41,149 bases of DNA. Source: Enterococcus raffinosus (GTDB lineage Bacteria > Bacillota > Bacilli > Lactobacillales > Enterococcaceae). Location: contig NZ_JXLA01000035.1 of the NCBI RefSeq assembly GCF_001886185.1, positions 1 to 41,149 of the forward strand, in the 5' to 3' direction. Below are positions 27,291 to 34,822 of the stretch, one piece after another. The notes under the pieces were generated by a model. That model saw nothing but the letters and a program-made list of their open reading frames with translations. It was not told the DNA's origin and did not search any database. The translations under genes were made by a program, and so were the position numbers. The number at the start of each line of letters is the position of its first letter. Position 1 is the stretch's first letter.

Positions 27291-27617
27291 TTATAATTTT
27301 TCTTCACCGCTGCTGACGGTTACAGTCTTTTCTACTGGAAGAACAAAAATTTTCCCGTCACCAAACGATCCCTCAGAGCCTGAACGACAGATCTTTTGAA
27401 TACAATTGATGACCTTTTCACCATCCGTGTCTTCCACGACTAAAACGATGGTCTCCTTGGGAATCTCATCATAATAAACATCTCCTAATTTCAACCCCCG
27501 CTGCTTCCCTCGTCCCAACACACTGTATCTGGTGGCCGAGACAAAGCCGTTTTCAGCCAACTCATTCATTACCTCGTTTACCTTTTCCGGTCGTACTACC
27601 GCGCGAATCATTTTCAT
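27291..27617 (-). CDS. PII-family signalling protein, NifI1-like
   Basis: 108 residues. MKMIRAVVRPEK, VLGRGKQRGLKLGDVYYDEIPK and FGDGKIFVLPVE closely follow the NifI1 pattern (from memory, RGKQ-G-x-x-x-GDxYYDELPK and GDGKIFV-PVEEA). The T-loop has no GlnB-type Tyr51 site. The start is placed at the ATG at 27617, matching the family N-terminus and about 10 nt after GAAGGG; the ATG at 27626 directly abuts that site. It is the first gene of the nine-gene operon, after a terminator-bearing leader. Confidence 0.87.
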   Translation of the reverse strand: MKMIRAVVRPEKVNEVMNELAENGFVSATRYSVLGRGKQRGLKLGDVYYDEIPKETIVLVVEDTDGEKVINCIQKICRSGSEGSFGDGKIFVLPVEKTVTVSSGEEKL

Positions 27618-27640
27618 ACTCGTCATTCCCTTCTGAATTT

Positions 27641-27680
27641 AAAAAAACTGGTAGACCTCTCGCACTCAGAGGCCTACCAG
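27641..27680 (-). terminator. Leader terminator (attenuator) of the PII-guanidine operon
   Basis: A 13-bp stem (arms 27668-27680 and 27648-27660, one G-T pair) with a 7-nt loop, followed by T7 on the minus strand. It lies between the promoter and the first gene, so transcription must be rescued by antitermination. The 5' arm is shared with the closing stem of the element at 27672-27720. Confidence 0.9.
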
Positions 27681-27720
27681 TGCTAAGCATTCTCCATATG
27701 AACCATTCACCCCGGCAGGC
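27672..27720 (-). ncRNA. Aptamer-like leader RNA, candidate guanidine-responsive riboswitch
   Basis: In the transcript, GCCUGCC (27714-27720) can pair with GGUAGGC (27672-27678) with one wobble, enclosing 35 nt. Inside, two small hairpins can form (GUGAA-UGG-UUCAU and UGC-UUA-GCA) joined by purine-rich linkers. The 3' strand of the closing stem is part of the terminator 5' arm, so folding of the element prevents termination: the layout of an ON switch. Its compact size and terminator coupling would suit the guanidine-IV class; I do not see guanidine-I landmarks. Class assignment is inference; the mutually exclusive pairing is visible. Confidence 0.6.
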
Positions 27721-27745
27721 AAATCATTCTGGATATTTTTTTACT

Positions 27746-27774
27746 ATCATAATGAATTGCAGCATACTTTTCAA
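27746..27774 (-). promoter_or_regulatory. Sigma-A promoter of the PII-guanidine operon
   Basis: The -35 TTGAAA (27769-27774) and -10 TATGAT (27746-27751) are 17 nt apart; the predicted start is near 27739. This gives a leader of about 120 nt before the first ATG. Confidence 0.8.
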
Positions 27775-27781
27775 TAGCATA

Positions 27782-27798
27782 TGTTATATTTTCTAACA
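27782..27798 (-). promoter_or_regulatory. GlnR/TnrA box (activator position)
   Basis: The minus strand reads TGTTAGAAAATATAACA, a perfect TGTNA-N7-TNACA and identical to the box at 380-396 (20 bases identical including flanks). Its centre is about 51 bp upstream of the predicted start, the position from which B. subtilis TnrA activates promoters, not the repressor position seen at amt. Confidence 0.85.
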
Positions 27799-27879
27799 TG
27801 ATTTAAAAGTTTTTCTAAAAAAGAGACATTCCACGTTACTTTTTATCACATGAACAGGTATCGAAACACAAAAATCATT

Positions 27880-27917
27880 AAAAAAATGAAGGCCGCCAAA
27901 ATTATTTTGGCAACCTC
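27880..27917 (-). terminator. Terminator of the GH1-PTS-GH65-pgmB operon
   Basis: Perfect core GCCAAAAT/ATTTTGGC extended by AGG/CCT, with a T-run on the minus strand, just after the pgmB stop. Confidence 0.8.
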
Positions 27918-27924
27918 CACTGTT

Positions 27925-28572
27925 TTACAATTGAATCAATTCTTCTACTGATAGTTCCGATAGATCTGCAGCCCATCGGTCGGCGCCTTTTAATTGCTGC
28001 GTGTCGCCTATTCCAATCGCATACATGCCGCATCCTTTGATCCCATCAATCCCGGCTTGGGCATCTTCAAAACCAATGACTTCGGCTGGTTGAAGTGCCA
28101 TTAATTGCGCCGCTTTGATGAAAATCTCTGGATCTGGTTTTCCCTTTGTCAAAGTTGCCGGATCGACCACCCCCACAAAGTAATCATTGATCGCTAATTT
28201 GGTCAGGATGAACGGGGCATTTTTAGATGCAGAGGCAACAGCACAGGGAATCTCATGCCGGTGGGCGTTCATTAAGAAGGAGCCCACACCTGGCAGAACC
28301 TCTTCCGGTGTCAGTTCTGCTAACAGTTCAACATAATGACGATTCTTTTTTTCCGCCAGCTCAGCTTTTTCAGCATCCGAAAAGATCTCGCTTTTGCTGC
28401 CATGGATTAGAATTCGTTCCAGCGATTCCTCACGGCTGATGCCTTTTAATTGTTCATTGAACTGTTCGTCAATCGTAATGCCAAGTTCAGCTGACAGCTG
28501 CCTCCATGCCATGTAGTGGTATTTAGCCGTATCGGCGAGCACACCATCTAAGTCAAAAACAAAGCCTCTCAT
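27925..28572 (-). CDS. pgmB: Beta-phosphoglucomutase
   Basis: 215 residues, a HAD-superfamily enzyme. The nucleophile and acid/base are D7 and D9 (FDLDGVLADT), the cap domain follows, then ASASKNAP (motif II) and GFEDAQAGIDG (metal-binding acidic motif). It converts beta-glucose 1-phosphate into glucose 6-phosphate. The start codon overlaps the stop of the GH65 gene by one base (TAATG), so it is coupled to the phosphorylase that makes its substrate. It is last in the operon. Confidence 0.93.
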   Translation of the reverse strand: MRGFVFDLDGVLADTAKYHYMAWRQLSAELGITIDEQFNEQLKGISREESLERILIHGSKSEIFSDAEKAELAEKKNRHYVELLAELTPEEVLPGVGSFLMNAHRHEIPCAVASASKNAPFILTKLAINDYFVGVVDPATLTKGKPDPEIFIKAAQLMALQPAEVIGFEDAQAGIDGIKGCGMYAIGIGDTQQLKGADRWAADLSELSVEELIQL

Positions 28573-30710
28573 TATGCCTCTCCTTCTATTTGCTTTTCTA
28601 TCGAATGCTCCTGATGATTGACATAAATCCGATATTTTTGATTTTTAAAATACGTATAAAACTCCAGCTCTTCGATTTCTGCAGGCAAATTCGGGGCCAT
28701 GATCAATGCATCATTCACCACCTGCAAATTGCAGAATCCGTAGATGATCGTCATAAACGTACCGCCCATCGAAGCCGTATGGATGCCGTCCTTAGTATTT
28801 TTATGACTATTATCAAGATCAGTACGGGCATTTTTCAAGAAATAGTCATAGCCTTTTTCTACCTGACCCAAACGGCTATAAACAGTCGAAAACGTTGAAT
28901 AGGACAAGGAAGAATCATGAGTCGTAACCTCGTCATAATAGGCGACACTTTTTTCGATCGTTGCATTGTCAAAGGTATCCTGAAACAGCATCAAGGCTAA
29001 TACCGCATCTGCCTGCTTAGAAATCTGATAACGATAAATCGTTAAGGGATGATAATTCAGCAATAAGGGATACTTCGTTTCGGCCTTTGAATACGGCCAA
29101 GCACCTTTATTTAGGAAGTCGCGATCCTGCGCGATAATTCCCCTTTCTTCGTCAAATGGCAGTGTCATTTTTTCAGCGAATTGCGGGAATGCTTGAAGCT
29201 CCTCATCCTTCAGCTGGAGTTTTTCTGTTAATGCCCGCCAACTTTCAGGGCGTTGCTCCTTCAATATTCGCGCCAACCGATCAATCCACTTAAATTGATA
29301 CGCCACTAATTGATTTGTGTAATAGTTATCGTTCACCAGCACCGTGTATTCATCCGGTCCGGTGACTTTATCAATGTGGAACTGGCCATTTTTCATATAG
29401 CCAATTTCAGTGAAGACGCGTGCTGTTTCCAGCAGAACCTCAAAGCCGTAATCCGCCATGAAGTTCAGATCCTCCGTGTAGCGATAGTATTGAATGAAGG
29501 CATAGGCAATATCCCCATTGATATGATGCTGCGCCGAACCACCTTCAAAAAATGGTGAAGACTCTGTTCCAGAAATTGTCCGCCAAGGGTAAAGAGCGCC
29601 TGTTTGGTATCCAAAAAGCTGACGATTCTTGCGAGCTTGGTCCAAACTATTGTATCGGTAAGTCAGTAATTGTTTGGCTAGGGTTGGATTCAAGTGTAAA
29701 AAGACTGGAAAGACAAACATCTCTGCATCCCAAAAGTAATGTCCCTCGTATCCGCTCCCGCTTAACCCCTTAGCTGCAATACTAGTCGTCCCATTAGTCC
29801 CTAGAGATTGCAGCAGGGCGAAGGTACTATAGTTAACACTTTCCTCTAATCGTTCAGTACTTTTGATTCGAACCTTCCCACTTTTCCAAAAGGTGTTTAA
29901 AAAACGCGTTTGTGCTTGTACCAACTGGGAAAATGTAGCATCTAGACCCTCATGCTCCTGCTGCTGGAAGGCATAGCTTAGATTTTTTTGGTAACTAGTC
30001 CCCTCCAATTGGGTGCGAATGACGATTCGGTCTGCTTCAATCGTTTGAGCTACAGTGTGATTATCAATCGACCAGGCCAATTCCGCTTCTAGTTGGGAAC
30101 CTGTTGTACCGAAACGACATCGTTTTTCGGTTAAATCAATTGTCTTGACCGTGATTTTTTGCAACTCATGGCTCATTCGCGGGTCCTCTTTATCAATCGT
30201 ACGGATAGGATAAAAATTCAAATGGGTAGTTAATTCGATCTCCTCTTCATGGTTTAACCGTTGAAAATCAATTTTCATTGAGAAGAGATTTTTGTATTGA
30301 AAAGATGCTAACCGCGAAATCGTCAGCTTCGTTCGACGCCCCAAAGGCGAACACCAAACCAAACTGCGAACCGTGATCCCCTTTTCCATATCTAAATAGC
30401 GTTCGCTTTCGCTGATCGTGCCGTTATTTAGTGAAAATTGCTCGCCTCCGATCGTAATCAAAGTGGTCTGCCCGTCAATGACGCTGATCATCGTTTCTCC
30501 TGTGGGGGTGAAGCCATACATTTTTTCAGGATAATGGATCGTCTTCGTTTCATAAAAGCCGTTAATATAGGTTTCACGATTGGTTGAAAAATGATCGTAA
30601 TACTCTTCTTCCAGGTTTCCCCGCAAACCGATGAAGCCGTTGCCGTTAAACAAGAGACTCTCGGCCTTTTCTAATGTTTCAGTTTCATAATCATTTAAAT
30701 AAATTTTCAT
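28572..30710 (-). CDS. GH65 disaccharide phosphorylase
   Basis: About 712 residues. The N-terminal beta-sandwich begins MKIYLNDYETE with NGFIGLRGN; the (alpha/alpha)6 barrel holds the catalytic Glu454 in VTGPDEY and the phosphate-binding GIHTASMGG. GH65 phosphorylases split an alpha-linked glucose disaccharide (maltose, trehalose, kojibiose, nigerose, or trehalose 6-phosphate) to beta-glucose 1-phosphate, which the next gene product uses. Because the operon supplies sugar through a PTS, a phosphorylated substrate, as for lactococcal trehalose-6-phosphate phosphorylase, is plausible. The start at 30710 follows GGAGG; the in-frame ATG at 30722 lies within that site's own surroundings. The linkage specificity cannot be read from sequence. 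Confidence 0.9.
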   Translation of the reverse strand: MKIYLNDYETETLEKAESLLFNGNGFIGLRGNLEEEYYDHFSTNRETYINGFYETKTIHYPEKMYGFTPTGETMISVIDGQTTLITIGGEQFSLNNGTISESERYLDMEKGITVRSLVWCSPLGRRTKLTISRLASFQYKNLFSMKIDFQRLNHEEEIELTTHLNFYPIRTIDKEDPRMSHELQKITVKTIDLTEKRCRFGTTGSQLEAELAWSIDNHTVAQTIEADRIVIRTQLEGTSYQKNLSYAFQQQEHEGLDATFSQLVQAQTRFLNTFWKSGKVRIKSTERLEESVNYSTFALLQSLGTNGTTSIAAKGLSGSGYEGHYFWDAEMFVFPVFLHLNPTLAKQLLTYRYNSLDQARKNRQLFGYQTGALYPWRTISGTESSPFFEGGSAQHHINGDIAYAFIQYYRYTEDLNFMADYGFEVLLETARVFTEIGYMKNGQFHIDKVTGPDEYTVLVNDNYYTNQLVAYQFKWIDRLARILKEQRPESWRALTEKLQLKDEELQAFPQFAEKMTLPFDEERGIIAQDRDFLNKGAWPYSKAETKYPLLLNYHPLTIYRYQISKQADAVLALMLFQDTFDNATIEKSVAYYDEVTTHDSSLSYSTFSTVYSRLGQVEKGYDYFLKNARTDLDNSHKNTKDGIHTASMGGTFMTIIYGFCNLQVVNDALIMAPNLPAEIEELEFYTYFKNQKYRIYVNHQEHSIEKQIEGEA

Positions 30711-30720
30711 GCTGTCCTCC

Positions 30721-30753
30721 AAAAAAGCAGGATGGAAGCTTCATCTCCCATCC
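30721..30753 (-). terminator. Terminator-like hairpin between PTS and GH65 genes
   Basis: Stem AGGATGG/CCATCCT with a loop of about 11 nt, then TGC and T6 on the minus strand, ending right at the GH65 ribosome binding site. Inside the operon it should lower expression of the two distal genes. Confidence 0.7.
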
Positions 30754-30764
30754 TACATTCACGT

Positions 30765-32192
30765 TTATGAATTTGCTGCTAAGCCCTCAGCAGGCTTTTC
30801 CGCCGGTGCGGCTTCGATTTTCTCATCTTTTTGTAAAACAAGCGTCAGTACAAAGGATAGAACAACGGACATCAGCATCATTGCTAGACCGGCAACCACA
30901 TTACTTGTACCTTTTTCACCTGAGAATCCTAAGATCGCCATCAGACTGTTTTGCGGTACATACAACGTCACATGCATCAAACCGCCGAAGCAGCCAGAAA
31001 TCCCGGCGCTGATACACGCTGCCACTAACGGCTTCTTGTATTTCATCGTGATTCCGTATAGTGCAGGCTCAGTAATCCCCATAATGGCAGACACTCCTGC
31101 CGCTGCCGCGATTGATTTGACATTTTTCTGTTTAGATTTGAAGGCCACCGCCAAAGTAGCGCCACCTTGGGCTAAATTCGCACAGACTTGTGCCACTAAA
31201 ATCAATGATTCTGTTCCAGTTGCGGCAAAGGAAGCCACAAAGATCGGTGTCAACGCATGATGCATGCCGGTCATTACGATAAATGGCATCGCAGCGGCCA
31301 ACAACGCCACCATGATAAATCCTAGTTGTCCTTGTAACAAATTGATTACCCAAGCCAGCCCTTGTCCTGCGAAATTTCCCAGTGGACCGATGACGATCAA
31401 TGCTAACGGTGCAGTAATCAGTAAGGTTAAGGTCGGATTCAATAAAATTTTTAATGATTGCGGAGTGATCTTATCAACGCCGCGTTCAATATAAGACATC
31501 GCCCAAATCGTCAGCAACGCTGGAATTACTGATGCCGCGTAGATCACGCCTTGAATAGGCATCCCCAGAAAAGAAATCGGATCTCCCGATGCGACCCACT
31601 GGCTAAAATTCGGATGCAGGAAAACACCTACAACAATAATTGCGATGGAGGTATTTACTTTAAACTTGTTTGCCGCAAAGACCGCCAATAAAATCGGCAT
31701 AAAGTAAAAGGCGCCGTCCCCGATAAAATCTAGTACGCGATACGTGCTGGATTCATTGGACATCCAATGAAAGGTCGTCGATAGAGACAATATCACTTTG
31801 ATCATCCCGGCAGCAGTTAAGGCTGGAATCATCGGTGTCATACAGCCGGTGATGGTATCAATGACTTGATTAAAAAGACTGGTTTCCTTCTTGGCTGAGC
31901 CGGCTGCTGCATCAGATTGTTTACTTGGCTCCGCATCGCCATTGATTATACCTTGACGAATAATTTCTTCAAAAACCTCTCCCACATGACTGCCGATAAT
32001 CACCTGTAACTGTGTCGGTGTCGGATTCACACCAACTACCCCGTCAATCGCCTTCAAGCTGTCCAGATCCGCTGCTTCTGGATTTTTTAAATCAAACCGT
32101 AAACGTGTCGCACAATGAACGGCAGAATTGACGTTAGTTTTCCCCCCTAGACCTTGAATGATTTCTTTTCCTAACTGTTGATACTTTCTCAT
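30765..32192 (-). CDS. PTS glucoside transporter EIIBC (no IIA domain)
   Basis: 475 residues. EIIB has its phosphocysteine at C27 (VHCATRLRF), and a membrane EIIC domain of the sucrose/trehalose/beta-glucoside class follows. The C-terminus ends in an Ala/Glu/Lys-rich tail (about 20 residues) with no EIIA. It therefore needs a glucose-type EIIA from elsewhere, such as the EIIA domain of the BglP at 8898. The gene lies 16 nt after the GH1 gene and shares its transcript. Trehalose-type transport would fit the GH65 partner; beta-glucoside transport would fit the GH1 partner. Confidence 0.9.
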   Translation of the reverse strand: MRKYQQLGKEIIQGLGGKTNVNSAVHCATRLRFDLKNPEAADLDSLKAIDGVVGVNPTPTQLQVIIGSHVGEVFEEIIRQGIINGDAEPSKQSDAAAGSAKKETSLFNQVIDTITGCMTPMIPALTAAGMIKVILSLSTTFHWMSNESSTYRVLDFIGDGAFYFMPILLAVFAANKFKVNTSIAIIVVGVFLHPNFSQWVASGDPISFLGMPIQGVIYAASVIPALLTIWAMSYIERGVDKITPQSLKILLNPTLTLLITAPLALIVIGPLGNFAGQGLAWVINLLQGQLGFIMVALLAAAMPFIVMTGMHHALTPIFVASFAATGTESLILVAQVCANLAQGGATLAVAFKSKQKNVKSIAAAAGVSAIMGITEPALYGITMKYKKPLVAACISAGISGCFGGLMHVTLYVPQNSLMAILGFSGEKGTSNVVAGLAMMLMSVVLSFVLTLVLQKDEKIEAAPAEKPAEGLAANS

Positions 32193-32207
32193 TGATTTTG
32201 CTCCTTC

Positions 32208-33641
32208 CTATTCAAATACAACGGCACCATTTGATGCAATAACCTTTTGATAAAACGTAAAACTGTCTTTTTTATAGCGTTGATGCGAGCCATTGTTTTC
32301 ATCATCCTGATCGACATAGATCACGCCATAACGTTTACTGATTTTCCCTTCACTGACGCTAGGAAGATCGATGATCCCCCACATGAGATAGCCCATCAAA
32401 TCAATACCATCCTCCTCCATCGCCAGCTTCATATTTTTCACATGCTCTTTCAAATAATGGATGCGGTAGTCATCGTGGACCTTTCCATCCACAAAATCAT
32501 CCTGCGTACCAATCCCATTTTCAACAATAAATAAAGGTTTATGATAGCGATCATGCAGCTGATTTAATGTGATTCTCAACCCCAACGGATCATCTTGCCA
32601 AACGCTCTTTGCTTTTGGCAGATAAGGATTTCGCAGCGTGGTATACCCATTTGTAGCGACACGATCAATCCCGTTTTCTTCTGCTGCGGTACAAGCACTG
32701 GAATAATAGCTGAAGGAAACAAAATCAACGGTATTTTTCTGAAGGGCCTCTCGATCCTCTGGATAAATAGTTAAGTTCAGCTGTTTATCTTTTATGAAAT
32801 GCGAGAAGAACCTTGGATATTCACCAAAAACTTGAACATCTGAGAACAACAGATTTTCCTTTTCCTGCTGCAATGCCGCAAAAACATCTTTAGGATCACA
32901 AGTGTAGGCATAGGTTTTCCCCGCGGCCAACATTGCTCCGAATTGATTGTCAGGATCTATTCGCTTGCCGGCTTCGATCGACAAAGCATTCGCCAACAAT
33001 TGATGATGTCCGGCTTGATATTGGATGGACAGATTGTCCTTTCCTTCTTCAAACAGGATGCCGCCACCGATAAATGGTATGTGCAAGACCATATTCATTT
33101 CATTAAATGGAATCCAATACTTGATCCGTCCCTTAAAGCGCTGCAACACTGTTTCAGCATAGTGAAGAAATAGCTCAACCACTTTACGGTTTTCCCAGCC
33201 ATTATATTTTTTTACTAAATGCAACGGAATTTCAAAATGCGATAGCGTCACGATTGGCTCCATCTGCAGCCTTTCCAGCTCCGTCAAAATATTTTCGTAA
33301 AACTGCAATCCCGCTTCATTCGGCGCCTCTTCCTCACCGGTTGGAAAAATCCGTGACCAAGAAATTGAGAAACGAAAACTATTCGCTCCCAACTCCTTCA
33401 ATAAAGCGATGTCCTCCTGATAATGATGATAAAAGTCATTGCCATTTCGTCCCGGATAAATTTCGTCGCCTCGTGATTCTAAGATCGATGCTGACTGATT
33501 CTTATAAACTGCCTTAAGACGTCGATCATCTAATGGCAAAAAATCAAAATTTGATGGCTGCCGCCCATCAGCCAGGTAATTTCCTTCACTTTGTGCGGCG
33601 GAGGTTGCTCCGCCCCAAAAGAATTGCTTTTCCTGCTTCAT
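32208..33641 (-). CDS. 6-phospho-beta-glucosidase, GH1 (second copy)
   Basis: 477 residues. Acid/base E181 (PFNEMN), nucleophile E374 (VENGIG), and a phosphate-binding loop like other 6-phospho-glycosidases (LPSVSEG then KRYG). It is clearly diverged from the GH1 enzyme at 7459: it carries an insert near residues 35-65, and the acid/base motif reads PFNE instead of TFNE. First gene of the GH1-PTS-GH65-pgmB operon, downstream of a cre-bearing promoter. It implies that at least one sugar brought in by this operon is beta-linked. Confidence 0.92.
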   Translation of the reverse strand: MKQEKQFFWGGATSAAQSEGNYLADGRQPSNFDFLPLDDRRLKAVYKNQSASILESRGDEIYPGRNGNDFYHHYQEDIALLKELGANSFRFSISWSRIFPTGEEEAPNEAGLQFYENILTELERLQMEPIVTLSHFEIPLHLVKKYNGWENRKVVELFLHYAETVLQRFKGRIKYWIPFNEMNMVLHIPFIGGGILFEEGKDNLSIQYQAGHHQLLANALSIEAGKRIDPDNQFGAMLAAGKTYAYTCDPKDVFAALQQEKENLLFSDVQVFGEYPRFFSHFIKDKQLNLTIYPEDREALQKNTVDFVSFSYYSSACTAAEENGIDRVATNGYTTLRNPYLPKAKSVWQDDPLGLRITLNQLHDRYHKPLFIVENGIGTQDDFVDGKVHDDYRIHYLKEHVKNMKLAMEEDGIDLMGYLMWGIIDLPSVSEGKISKRYGVIYVDQDDENNGSHQRYKKDSFTFYQKVIASNGAVVFE

Positions 33642-33663
33642 CTATTTCTTCTCCCTTTTGGTT

Positions 33664-33726
33664 CGTATTCGCTTTCATTCGTGTTGATACTTTTATTATA
33701 GCGGGGAATTCTTATTTTCATTCCCC
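33664..33726 (-). promoter_or_regulatory. Promoter region of the GH1-PTS-GH65 operon: -10, cre site and inverted repeat
   Basis: A perfect -10 TATAAT (33695-33700). A cre-like CcpA site ATGAAAGCGAATACG (33664-33678) fits WTGNAARCGNWWNCA at all but the last base and lies just downstream of the start, a repressing position. A 7-10-7 inverted repeat GGGGAAT/ATTCCCC (33703-33726) covers the -35 zone, where no good -35 hexamer is seen; it is a likely site for the AraC-type activator encoded next door (inferred). Confidence 0.65.
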
Positions 33727-33776
33727 CATTTTTGTTCTATTATTCTCAAAAATTGTCTTGATAAAATGCCGTTTAT

Positions 33777-33813
33777 AAAAAAAGGAAGATGACAGAGGTA
33801 TTGTCATCTTCCT
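33777..33813 (-). terminator. Terminator of the AraC-type regulator gene
   Basis: A perfect 12-bp stem AGGAAGATGACA and complement with a 7-nt loop, then a T-run on the minus strand. It separates the regulator from the sugar operon. Confidence 0.85.
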
Positions 33814-33818
33814 AGAAC

Positions 33819-34679
33819 TTAGTCAATTTTCATGGCATTTCGGTATTCCAGCGGCGCCATCTTCATAGATCGTTTAAACAGACGGTAAAAAGTTTTGTCA
33901 CTTTCAAACCCTGTCTGAGTAATAATCTCTGACACCGGCAAATCACTATTTATCAGCAGCCACTTAGCCTTATCAATACGATAATCGTTTAAAAAGCTCA
34001 AAAATGTTTTGCCCGTGTTTTTCTTGAAAAATTTGGTGAAGTAAAACGAGCTATAGCCAGAAACTGCTGCGATATCCTGCAATGTCAGAACCTCTTGATA
34101 ATTAGCTTCAACATAACTAAAAATATCATCCAGCTTTTCTAGCACATCTTTCGTTGCCAGCTTGTTCATTTTTTCGGACGACCTAGTCCTTTTCGGAATA
34201 TCACGAATCAATAGAGTGAGAAGCTGAAAAAGCTGCGCTTTTAAAGCAACGTGATAGCCTAGGGACCGCTGTTCTATTTCCTGATTCATCCCTTCAAGTA
34301 AATGACGAACAGAAGCTTCTGTCTCTGATTTCCATTGAGGACTTACCGGTTGTAAATCCGAGAGTACTTTTTGAAGATCAGCCTGCTGCTTTCCTGCCAA
34401 AAAATACGGTAAATCAAATTGATAGACAAGCCGCTCACTGCCTGGCGAAGCCAACACATAGTGAATCAGACCACCACTAATAAAAGCGATCTCTCCCTCG
34501 CTTAATTTATAGGGCACATCATCGATTCCCAATGCTATGGTCCCTTTCGTCACGTAAATCAGCTCTACTTCGCGGTGCCAATGAGGCGTTGTTAGAATAT
34601 CACCATCATTCATTAGCATTCGAAAAGGGAACGCTGTATCTAAATCTGGCATTTCTAAATAAATCGCCATCCTGTTCAC
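33819..34679 (-). CDS. AraC-family transcriptional regulator with cupin sensor domain
   Basis: 286 residues. The N-terminal cupin (HWHREVELIYVTKGTIALGI, about residues 35-110) should bind the sugar. The C-terminal double helix-turn-helix (about 190-286) has LQDIAAVSGYSSFYFTKFFKK and SEIITQTGFESDKTFYRLFKR. It lies directly upstream of, and in the same direction as, the GH1-PTS-GH65-pgmB operon but ends in its own terminator, so it is most likely the operon's local activator. The inducer is unknown. Confidence 0.9.
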   Translation of the reverse strand: MNRMAIYLEMPDLDTAFPFRMLMNDGDILTTPHWHREVELIYVTKGTIALGIDDVPYKLSEGEIAFISGGLIHYVLASPGSERLVYQFDLPYFLAGKQQADLQKVLSDLQPVSPQWKSETEASVRHLLEGMNQEIEQRSLGYHVALKAQLFQLLTLLIRDIPKRTRSSEKMNKLATKDVLEKLDDIFSYVEANYQEVLTLQDIAAVSGYSSFYFTKFFKKNTGKTFLSFLNDYRIDKAKWLLINSDLPVSEIITQTGFESDKTFYRLFKRSMKMAPLEYRNAMKID

Positions 34680-34822
34680 CTCTTACCTCATTTTGACTGA
34701 AAATAATGGGAAAGTAAACGATCTTTTTTAATATGCCTGCTGATTGTAAAACTAGTTATAGATCAGTTAATTAGTATCCGAGGAAATTCAAAAAATTTCC
34801 CACGTTTCACTATAGACTGCAG

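Noticed and set aside
27641-27720. ANTAR-type dual-hairpin target in the leader
   Set aside because: I could not find two hairpins with hexanucleotide loops carrying A1 and G4, and no ANTAR protein gene is in the window.
27600-27900. Guanidine-I (ykkC) riboswitch before the operon
   Set aside because: The expected long conserved blocks of guanidine-I are not visible and the leader (about 120 nt, aptamer part 49 nt) is too short. Only a different, compact element fits.
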